15,061 nucleotides of DNA from contig JAOPYW010000116.1 of NCBI GenBank assembly GCA_025964405.1, positions 1-15,061 of the forward strand, given 5' to 3'. The DNA comes from Thermoleophilia bacterium. GTDB taxonomy: Bacteria; Actinomycetota; Thermoleophilia; Gaiellales; SKUG01. Position 1 is the stretch's first letter; every line of letters starts with the position of its first letter. Below the pieces are notes generated by a model, which was not told the DNA's origin, ran no database searches, and was given only the letters and a program-made list of their open reading frames with translations. A program made the position numbers and the translations under genes. Of the stretch, positions 1-5,760 are shown in pieces.

Positions 1-111
1 GCGCACACGTGACTATCGGTGCGCGGGGGGCCCGGCTTGAACGAATTGCCGCATCTACACGTGGTTCGCAACCCGTATCGCCTGACCCGACTGCCTCGCC
101 CGCCCCGCCGG

Positions 112-139
112 TTGCGAGCCAAGTGAAATGTGGGATCAT
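112..139 (+). promoter_or_regulatory. Possible promoter of the cysteine operon
   Basis: A TTGCGA box (112-117) and a GATCAT box (134-139) are separated by 16 bases, and the second box lies 7 bases before ATG 147. No Shine-Dalgarno sequence is visible, so a leaderless transcript is possible. The -10 match is poor and this is a weak call. Confidence 0.3.
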
Positions 140-146
140 TCCTCCC

Positions 147-1298
147 ATGAGTTCCAACAATGAAGTCACGGTCACGGAGGCGGTCGAACGCCGCGCACAG
201 GGCGCGAAGTGGATCGACGTGCGCGAGCCCGACGAGTGGGCCACCGCCCACATCGCCGACACCACGCTCCGACCCCTCGCCGGAGCCGTCGAGGCGATCC
301 TCGAGGAGCACCCTGATCGCGCCGAGCCGCTCAACATCTCCTGCGCCAGCGGAGGCCGCTCGATGCGCGTGGTGGAAGCGCTCGAGTCGCTCGGCTACAC
401 CGATGTGGTGAACGTCGAGGGGGGCATCCGCGCCTGGCAGGCCGAGGGCCGCCCGACCGTGAGCGAGGTCGCGATGACGGCCGAGCAGGTCGATCGTTAC
501 TCGCGCCACATCGTGATCCCCGAGGTCGGCATCGCGGGCCAGACCAAGCTGCTCAACGCCCGTGTGCTCCTGCTCGGCGCAGGAGGCCTCGGCTCGCCGG
601 CCGGGCTGTACCTCGCGGCTGCCGGGGTCGGCACGCTGGGCTTCGTCGACGACGACGTGGTCGAGCGCTCCAACCTCCAGCGCCAGGTCATGCACGACGA
701 GTCGCGCATCGGTGTGCTCAAGGCGGAGAGTGCCGCCCGAACCATCGCGAAACTGAATCCTGACGTGACGGTGGAGCAGTACCCGTTCCGACTGACGGCC
801 GACAACGTCTTCGAGGTGCTCGACCAGGGCTGGGACGTCATCATCGACGGCACCGACAACCTGCCCACGCGCTACCTCATCAACGATGCCTCGGTGCAGC
901 GCGGCATCCCGGTGGTGCACGGCTCGATCTACCGCTTCGAGGGCCAGGTCACCGTCTTCCATCCGTTCGAGGGGCCGTGCTACCGCTGCCTCTACCCCGA
1001 GCCTCCACCCCCCGAGCTCGCCCCGAGCTGCGCGGAGGGTGGCGTGCTGGGCGTGCTCCCCGGCATCGTCGGTTCGCTGCAGGCCGTCGAGGCGATCAAG
1101 GTCATCCTCGGCATCGGTCGCCCGCTCGTGGGCCGGCTCTGGATGTACGACGCGCTCGACGCCGAGACACGCACGCTCAAGCTCCGCCGCGACCCGGCCT
1201 GCCCGGCCTGCGGCGAGGGGGAGCGACTCACCGAACTCATCGACTACGAAGCCTTCTGCGCGATGCCCCAGGCGCAGGCGCCCACGGCTGCGCGCTGA
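147..1298 (+). CDS. moeZ: Rhodanese-ThiF/MoeB fusion: sulfur-carrier adenylyltransferase and sulfurtransferase
   Basis: 383 aa. Predicted to adenylate the C-terminal glycine of a ubiquitin-like sulfur carrier and convert it to a thiocarboxylate, here probably the CysO encoded 35 bases downstream. An N-terminal rhodanese domain (about 5-105) has active-site loop CASGGRS with Cys66. A ThiF/E1-like domain (about 110-383) has nucleotide loop GAGGLGS (144-150), the DDD/R/N/Q set near 168-180, Cys295 in SCAEGGVLG (the acceptor-cysteine position in MOCS3/Uba4) and an intact zinc site of two CxxC pairs (278/281 and 352/355). Mycobacterial MoeZ has the opposite domain order (ThiF first, rhodanese last) and, as I recall it, lacks the zinc cysteines. 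Rhodanese-first MoeB proteins are known in some proteobacteria. The reading frame is open upstream to position 9, but the 46 extra residues look non-coding, so ATG 147 is chosen. Family certain; substrate inferred from context. Confidence 0.93.
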   Translation: MSSNNEVTVTEAVERRAQGAKWIDVREPDEWATAHIADTTLRPLAGAVEAILEEHPDRAEPLNISCASGGRSMRVVEALESLGYTDVVNVEGGIRAWQAEGRPTVSEVAMTAEQVDRYSRHIVIPEVGIAGQTKLLNARVLLLGAGGLGSPAGLYLAAAGVGTLGFVDDDVVERSNLQRQVMHDESRIGVLKAESAARTIAKLNPDVTVEQYPFRLTADNVFEVLDQGWDVIIDGTDNLPTRYLINDASVQRGIPVVHGSIYRFEGQVTVFHPFEGPCYRCLYPEPPPPELAPSCAEGGVLGVLPGIVGSLQAVEAIKVILGIGRPLVGRLWMYDALDAETRTLKLRRDPACPACGEGERLTELIDYEAFCAMPQAQAPTAAR

Positions 1299-1333
1299 CG
1301 CGCGCACGACACGCTCCGACGACAGGAACCGAC

Positions 1334-1612
1334 ATGGCCACCTTCCGCATTCCGCCCGTGCTGCGCCCGCTCACCGACGAGCAGGTCGAGGTCGAGGCTG
1401 CCGGCGACACGCTCGCAGCTGCCTTCGAGTCGCTCTTCGCGTCGTATCCCGACCTGCGCTCGCGGGTCATCGGCGATGACGGTGAGCTGCGTCGGTTCGT
1501 GAACGTCTACGTCGACGACGAGGACGTGCGTACCCTCGACGGGCTCGCCACCGCGCTCGAGCCGAAGGCGTCGATCATCGTGCTGCCGGCCATGGCGGGC
1601 GGCTCGCGATGA
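1334..1612 (+). CDS. cysO: CysO-like sulfur-carrier protein (ThiS/MoaD family) with a Ser-Arg tail after Gly-Gly
   Basis: 92 aa, the usual size for this ubiquitin-like fold. In the M. tuberculosis pathway, CysO carries sulfide as a C-terminal thiocarboxylate, which attacks the aminoacrylate intermediate on CysM to give a CysO-cysteine adduct. Recognisable CysO features are the IPPVLRPLT start, the central RRFVNVYVDDEDVR block (about 53-66) and the ILPAVAGG-like end, here VLPAMAGG (83-90). Unlike M. tuberculosis CysO, the chain does not stop at Gly89-Gly90 but continues with Ser91-Arg92. The frame is unambiguous because the stop forms ATGA with the next start. The tail should block adenylation until removed, as in the HcyS/HcyD and QbsE/QbsD systems, where a JAMM protease trims the carrier. 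An AGGAA ribosome binding site (1324-1328) lies 5 bases before the ATG. Confidence 0.93.
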   Translation: MATFRIPPVLRPLTDEQVEVEAAGDTLAAAFESLFASYPDLRSRVIGDDGELRRFVNVYVDDEDVRTLDGLATALEPKASIIVLPAMAGGSR

Positions 1613-2625
1613 CCTCCGTGCCGGCCCCGGGAGGTCTCGCTGGCGCGCCGGTCGATCCTGCCGCGCTGCTGGCCCAGGGGGCCGGTGTGCTCTCGGCGAT
1701 CGGCCACACGCCCCTCGTCGACATCTCGCTCCTGCTCGATCCGGCGACCACGGCACCGGGCGTGCGCCTGCTCGCCAAGCTCGAGAGCGCCAACCCGTCG
1801 GGCTCCGTCAAGGACCGCGTCGCCCTCTCGATGATCACCCGCGCCCGCGAATCGGGTGCGCTCCAGCCGGGGCAGATGATCCTCGAGCCCACGAGCGGCA
1901 ACACCGGCATCTCGCTCGCCATGATCGGGCGCGTGCTCGGCCACCCCGTGCGCGCCGTGATGCCCGCCAACGTCACGCCCGAGCGCATCGGCCTGCTGCA
2001 GCTGTTCGGCGCGGAGGTCGTGTTCTCGCCCGCGGAGCTCGGCTCGAACGGCAGCGTGCGCATGGCGCAGGAGCTCGCGGCCGCCGACCCGTCGCTGTTC
2101 ATGCCGCTCCAGTACGAGAACCCCGCCAACCCCGACGCGCACTACCACGGCACCGCGCCCGAGCTCATCGAGCAGGCCGGCGCGCCGATCGATGCGTTCG
2201 TCTCGGGGCTCGGCACGGGCGGCACGCTGATGGGCGTGGGCCGGCGGCTGCGCGAGCAGTTCCCCGACGTGAAGATCGTCGCGGCAGAACCCAGGCCCGG
2301 TGATTCGATCATGGGGCTGCGCTCGCTCGAGGAGGGCTACGTGCCGCCCGTGCTCGACGCGTCGAAACTCGACCGCAGGATCCTCGTGGGCAACGCGGCA
2401 TCGGTTGCGGGAACACGGGAGCTGACCCGCGCCGGCATCTTCGCGGGGGTGTCAGCCGGTGCTGCGCTCAACGTGGCGAAGCGCATCGCGAAGCAGGCCG
2501 CGCCCGGCGCGACGATCGTCATGCTCGTCGCCGACAGCGGCTGGAAGTACCTGAGCGCCGGCATCTGGGATGACCGTGACGAAGCGCAGCTGGAGACCGA
2601 CATGGAAGCAGGGCACTGGTGGTGA
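1609..2625 (+). CDS. cysM: O-phosphoserine sulfhydrylase (CysM), CysO-dependent cysteine synthase
   Basis: 338 aa, PLP fold-type II. It should form an aminoacrylate from O-phosphoserine and add sulfur from CysO thiocarboxylate. Visible motifs are the PLP lysine Lys68 in SGSVKDR, the substrate/PLP loop TSGNTG (95-100), and the phosphate-binding GTGGT (202-206). Arg238 in the IMGLR segment aligns with Arg220 of M. tuberculosis CysM, a residue linked to preference for O-phosphoserine over O-acetylserine (aligned from memory). The C-terminus ends in a Trp-rich tail (HWW), comparable to the lid-forming end of the mycobacterial enzyme. About 17 extra N-terminal residues precede the fold. The start overlaps the cysO stop as ATGA (1609-1612), implying translational coupling. 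Position between a CysO-like carrier and a Mec-like protease supports the assignment over a generic CysK. Confidence 0.93.
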   Translation: MTSVPAPGGLAGAPVDPAALLAQGAGVLSAIGHTPLVDISLLLDPATTAPGVRLLAKLESANPSGSVKDRVALSMITRARESGALQPGQMILEPTSGNTGISLAMIGRVLGHPVRAVMPANVTPERIGLLQLFGAEVVFSPAELGSNGSVRMAQELAAADPSLFMPLQYENPANPDAHYHGTAPELIEQAGAPIDAFVSGLGTGGTLMGVGRRLREQFPDVKIVAAEPRPGDSIMGLRSLEEGYVPPVLDASKLDRRILVGNAASVAGTRELTRAGIFAGVSAGAALNVAKRIAKQAAPGATIVMLVADSGWKYLSAGIWDDRDEAQLETDMEAGHWW

Positions 2626-3206
2626 GCGACGAAACAGGCGCGGCCGAGCTGCAGCCCGATGGCTCGGTGAAGACCGACATCGACTGGGTGAACGTGACGA
2701 CGAGCGACTCGCTCACGGCGCTCTACGGATGGCAGGGCACGGGCGTCGTCGCGACCACCGATCCCGCGGAAGGCGCGCCGGGGCTCGCGCTCAATCCTAA
2801 GCTCTGGGAGCGCCTGCAGGCGTTCGGGCTCACCGAGAAGCCCTACGAATGCGTGGGCGTCGGCCTCGGGCCGGTGGGCGAGGTGCACGAGTTCCATCCC
2901 GTGGAGAACGTGCACGAGGAGCCGGTGACGCGCTACGACATCTCGGCGAAGGACCAGCTGCGGCTGTTCCGCCGCGCGGAGGAGCAGGGGTGGGAGATCA
3001 CGCTGATGTTCCACACGCACCCGGCGACCGAGCCCGAGCCGTCGGTGACCGACGTGGCGAACGCGGGGTGGCCGGGCGCGGTCTATGCCATCCTCGGCCT
3101 CGCCGATCCCGTGCGGCCGAAGCTGCGCGCGTGGCGCATCGTCGACGAGACGGTCAGCGAGCTGCCGGTCGCGGGCGCTCCGGTGCCGCCACACGTCGCC
3201 GGCTGA
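2622..3206 (+). CDS. mec: Mec-type JAMM/MPN+ zinc metalloprotease releasing cysteine from CysO-Cys
   Basis: 194 aa from GTG 2622, which overlaps the cysM stop as GTGA; GTG 2619 is an equally possible start. It should hydrolyse the CysO-cysteine adduct to give free cysteine and regenerate CysO. The full JAMM signature is present: Glu76 in the YECVGVG strand, then HTH (121-123), seven residues, Ser131 and Asp134, matching the canonical H[ST]H-x7-SxxD spacing. Mycobacterial Mec is about 146 aa, and the extra length here is an N-terminal stretch of about 55 residues with no recognised domain. Because the carrier ends in GG-SR, this protease may also remove Ser-Arg to mature it (inference). The last 53 bases overlap the convergent acyltransferase gene. 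No terminator is seen after it. Confidence 0.9.
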   Translation: MSDETGAAELQPDGSVKTDIDWVNVTTSDSLTALYGWQGTGVVATTDPAEGAPGLALNPKLWERLQAFGLTEKPYECVGVGLGPVGEVHEFHPVENVHEEPVTRYDISAKDQLRLFRRAEEQGWEITLMFHTHPATEPEPSVTDVANAGWPGAVYAILGLADPVRPKLRAWRIVDETVSELPVAGAPVPPHVAG

Positions 3207-4437
3207 CGACGCCCGGCAGCTCGAACAGCCACGGGGCGATCGGCGCGAGCAGGCGATGGACGAGCAGGCTGACCGTGACGACCAGCGCGACCGCGACCAG
3301 CGGATACAGGGCCGCGGCGACGTCGGTCGCCGCACCGCCCGAAACGAGCCACGACGCTACCCCCGATCGACGGAGCGCCAGGTCGAGCAGCGCGATGAGC
3401 GGCACGTGCAGCACGTAGACGGGGAGCGTGCGTGCCCCGAGCCACGCGCCGCGTCGGCTGACACCGGGCGCCGCGCGGTCGATGACGACGGCGGTGGCGA
3501 TGCCGGCCGCGACACCCAGCACCCCGAGCGCGAAGACCACGCCCGTCGTGTCGCGCAGGTCGAGCTGCGTCGCGGCGAGTGACAGTGCCACGAACAGCGC
3601 CGCCGCGAGCAGCGTGATCGGACCGTGGTGGGCGGCGCGCTCACCGAGTGTGCGCACGAGCCCCGGCAGCCGTGCCCCGACGAGGAAGAACACGAGGTTG
3701 CCGAGCACCTGGTAGCGGTTGCCGTCGAGCTCCCCGAACGGATGCGCGCTCGCTGCCACCGCCAGCGCTGCGGCGCCCGCGAGCACGAGGCCGGTCGGCA
3801 CGCGCCGCACGAGGCGCGCCACGAGCCCGTAGGCGGCGAGCGCGTAGAGGTACCAGATGCCGGAGGAGGCCCACACGAGCTCGAGCGGCACGTCGCGCCA
3901 CTGCTCGACGCGGTTGACCCCGTGGATCGGCGGGAGCACGACCCACACGAGGCCGTGCACGCTGATCCACGCGGCGAACAGCCACCACGGTCGCAGCACG
4001 CGCCGTTCGAGGAACCGTCCGAGCGGGCGCGCGAGCCAGCCCGCCACGAACCAGCCCGAGATGAGGAAGAACAGTGGCATGCGCAGCGGCTGCAGCACCA
4101 CCGACAGCTCCTGCCACGCAGCGATCACCCCGTGCGCCGAGGCCGGCCAGTCGAGCCAGCGGTACTGCTTGTTGGTGACGTGCCGCAGCACCACGAGCAG
4201 GATGCACGCGCCCTTGGCGAGGTCGGCCCAGTCGATGCGTTGTCGGGTGCGGGGCGCGGTTGACCTGCCTGTGAGTAGGGCGACTGATGGGGAGCTTACT
4301 GCGCTTCCGCGAGCAGGACAAATGGAGGTGGCGCGAGTGTCGCGGCGGCTTCGGAGCGAGGTGTCGCACTCGGCGACGCTCGCTGTGACCGGATACGGCC
4401 AGCGATGAACGATTCCCGCTCTGGAAGCGGAATTCAC
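3154..4437 (-). CDS. Acyltransferase-3 family integral membrane protein
   Basis: 427 aa. Family members move acyl groups (often acetyl) onto cell-surface sugars or lipids; the substrate here is unknown. The conserved start of the fold, DWADLAKGACILLVVLRHV (about 69-87), includes the family histidine of the first membrane helix, followed by RMPLFFLISGWF (about 119-130). About ten hydrophobic helices are visible through residue 400. The first 65 residues are polar, Arg/Ser-rich and unlike the family. The start is therefore uncertain: GTG 4437 is the only usable ATG/GTG/TTG before the conserved region and it lacks a Shine-Dalgarno sequence, so either the protein has a real cytoplasmic extension or a rarer start is used. 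The C-terminus is Arg/Pro-rich and its coding end overlaps mec on the other strand by 53 bases. Confidence 0.82.
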   Translation of the reverse strand: MNSASRAGIVHRWPYPVTASVAECDTSLRSRRDTRATSICPARGSAVSSPSVALLTGRSTAPRTRQRIDWADLAKGACILLVVLRHVTNKQYRWLDWPASAHGVIAAWQELSVVLQPLRMPLFFLISGWFVAGWLARPLGRFLERRVLRPWWLFAAWISVHGLVWVVLPPIHGVNRVEQWRDVPLELVWASSGIWYLYALAAYGLVARLVRRVPTGLVLAGAAALAVAASAHPFGELDGNRYQVLGNLVFFLVGARLPGLVRTLGERAAHHGPITLLAAALFVALSLAATQLDLRDTTGVVFALGVLGVAAGIATAVVIDRAAPGVSRRGAWLGARTLPVYVLHVPLIALLDLALRRSGVASWLVSGGAATDVAAALYPLVAVALVVTVSLLVHRLLAPIAPWLFELPGVVSRRRVAAPERPRPAAR

Positions 4438-4460
4438 CGAGAAACAAGGGTGCTGCCGCG

Positions 4461-4522
4461 CCTCAATCCGTTATTTATCAGGCGAAAGCCGATTGACGCC
4501 GTAGATTTTACAATGTTATGCT
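4461..4522. promoter_or_regulatory. Divergent promoter region with an inverted TCAATC/GATTGA pair
   Basis: This is the most AT-rich stretch between two divergent genes. On the + strand TTGACG (4493-4498) is followed after 18 bases by TATGCT (4517-4522), a reasonable -35/-10 pair for the gene at 4567. On the minus strand TTGAGG (complement of 4461-4466) could be a -35 for the acyltransferase, but no convincing -10 follows. The -35 cores form an inverted repeat, TCAATC (4463-4468) and GATTGA (4491-4496), 22 bases apart. Confidence 0.42.
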
Positions 4523-4566
4523 TCCGGCACCGAACATCCCCACCTCCCCGATGAAGGACTCGAAAC

Positions 4567-5076
4567 ATGATCACCATCACACCGGCACGCGTCGAGCCGA
4601 CCACGTGCTTCCCGCACCCCGCAGCGGTGGCCCTCGCCCGTACCGCCGAGGGCTACCACGCCATGCTCGCGGCGACACATGCACTCAACCCGACCGTGCC
4701 GATGCCGGGCGCGCCGGGCGCTGTCCAGCCGAACTTCGACATCGCCCTCAAGGAATCGACGCTCGGCCTCACCGCCATCCGGCAAGCGCTCGAGTCGTAC
4801 CCGGTCATTCGCAATGAGGCGCGCACCGCGCTCGAGTCGGCGCTGGTCGATGCGAAGCACGGTCACGACCTCCTCGTGGGTCCTCGCCCGCTTGATGCAC
4901 GCCTCGGATTCGTCCGCGATCGCGTGCAGATCGGTGCAGCCTTCGAGTCGGCGGCCACGTGGCTCGCTCGAGCCAGCACCCTGCTCCAGGCCGAACTCGG
5001 TGCGACCCTCCCGACCGATCCCAACGCTGCCCCGACGCCGGTCCAGCTGCCGAGCCCTGACAGCTCCATCCAGTAG
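4567..5076 (+). CDS. Hypothetical helical protein, function unknown
   Basis: 169 aa, no family recognised. The start is well supported: AAGGA (4554-4558) lies 8 bases before ATG 4567. The protein lacks a signal peptide or membrane segment and appears mostly alpha-helical and soluble. The N-terminal part (about 15-45) is Ala-rich, a Pro/Gly-rich link (VPMPGAPGAVQP, about 44-55) follows, then two long helical segments (about 58-100 and 110-145) rich in Ala, Leu, Glu and Arg. The last 25 residues are Pro/Thr/Ser-rich and probably disordered. It has its own upstream promoter candidate and a strong hairpin 24 bases after the stop, so it is probably a single-gene transcript. Base composition matches the neighbours. 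Confidence 0.8.
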   Translation: MITITPARVEPTTCFPHPAAVALARTAEGYHAMLAATHALNPTVPMPGAPGAVQPNFDIALKESTLGLTAIRQALESYPVIRNEARTALESALVDAKHGHDLLVGPRPLDARLGFVRDRVQIGAAFESAATWLARASTLLQAELGATLPTDPNAAPTPVQLPSPDSSIQ

Positions 5077-5100
5077 CACCGGATCCGTGAGACGCAGGTT

Positions 5101-5130
5101 CGAGGGCCCCGCCACAGTGCGGGGCCCTCG
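5101..5130 (+). terminator. Strong hairpin terminator after the 4567-5076 gene
   Basis: A perfect 12-bp stem, CGAGGGCCCCGC (5101-5112) with GCGGGGCCCTCG (5119-5130), has a 6-base CACAGT loop and is followed by only a few Ts (TCGTTGG). Strong GC stems without a clear U-tract are common in actinobacteria. Confidence 0.75.
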
Positions 5131-5154
5131 TCGTTGGAGACCGGCCGTCCTGCG

Positions 5155-5160
5155 TAAGCT
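5155..5160 (+). promoter_or_regulatory. -10 box of a leaderless start (TAAGCT)
   Basis: TAAGCT ends 6 bases before ATG 5167. This is the spacing expected when transcription begins at the A of the start codon. No Shine-Dalgarno sequence is present. A TTGGAG box (5134-5139) is upstream at a short 15-base spacing. Confidence 0.5.
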
Positions 5161-5166
5161 GCGCCC

Positions 5167-5760
5167 ATGCCGTTCGTCGACCAGCAAGCTCCCCTGCCGC
5201 AGCCGATGCGTCGCGTGCTCGTGGCGGGCACCTCGGGCAGCGGCAAGACGACGTTCGCGTGCGCGTTCGCGGCTCGCACCGGCGTGCCGCACACCGAGAT
5301 CGACGCGCTCTTCCACGGCGCGGGCTGGCAGCCGCGCCCGAGCTTCCTCGCCGATGTGGGGGAGCTGGCAGCGCAGCCGTCCTGGGTGACCGAGTGGCAG
5401 TACGGCGCGGCGCGGCCCATCCTCGTCGCGGTGGCCGACACCCTCGTCTGGATCGACCTGCCGATCCGGGTCGTCATGTGGCGCGTGGTGCAGCGCACCC
5501 TGCGTCGCCGCCTGCGGCGCACGGAGCTGTGGAACGGCAACGTCGAGCCGCCCCTGCACACGTTCTTCACCGACGACGAACACATCGTGCGTTGGGCCTG
5601 GCGCACGCGACGCAAGCTGCGCGACCGTGTGCCGGCCGTCGCGCGCGCGCATCCCGAGCTCGCGATCGTGCGCCTGCGGACGGCGCGCGAGGTGCGCGGC
5701 TGGCTCGATCGCCTCGGCCCTGCGCCCGAGGTGCAGGTCAGCCGACCCGCTGGCTCGTGA
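5167..5760 (+). CDS. P-loop nucleotide kinase-like ATPase (adenylate kinase/FlaR-like)
   Basis: 197 aa. The Walker A loop GTSGSGKT (21-28) follows a beta strand. A conserved acidic pair in EIDAL (44-48), a Walker-B-like strand ending in VWIDLP (94-99), a basic helix rich in Arg (about 101-118) and the WNGNVE segment (122-127) match the small P-loop kinase-like family often annotated as adenylate kinase or topology-modulation (FlaR-like) protein, whose physiological substrate is generally unknown. The length is normal. ATG 5167 is preferred over Met14 because a -10-like TAAGCT lies 6 bases upstream, consistent with leaderless translation. The gene is convergent with the FAD oxidoreductase gene and overlaps it by 23 bases. 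Confidence 0.83.
   Translation: MPFVDQQAPLPQPMRRVLVAGTSGSGKTTFACAFAARTGVPHTEIDALFHGAGWQPRPSFLADVGELAAQPSWVTEWQYGAARPILVAVADTLVWIDLPIRVVMWRVVQRTLRRRLRRTELWNGNVEPPLHTFFTDDEHIVRWAWRTRRKLRDRVPAVARAHPELAIVRLRTAREVRGWLDRLGPAPEVQVSRPAGS

Noticed and set aside
1..24. Inverted repeat GCGCAC/GTGCGC at the left edge, possibly an upstream terminator.
   Set aside because: Only a 6-bp stem with a 12-base loop and no visible upstream gene; cannot be supported.
9..146. Upstream in-frame extension of the rhodanese-MoeB protein.
   Set aside because: The 46 residues are low-complexity (Pro/Ser/Ala) with no family similarity; the rhodanese domain begins at once after ATG 147.
3625..4263. Long + frame opposite the acyltransferase gene.
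   Set aside because: High-GC shadow frame with no domain, ribosome binding site or plausible hydrophobic pattern; the minus strand encodes a coherent multi-helix membrane protein.
4507..4525. The string TTATGCTTCCGGC preceded by TTTACA resembles the E. coli lac promoter.
   Set aside because: Only about 13 bases match continuously; the lac -10 is absent and the flanks are native high-GC DNA continuing into a gene with a good ribosome binding site. Probably coincidence rather than vector sequence.
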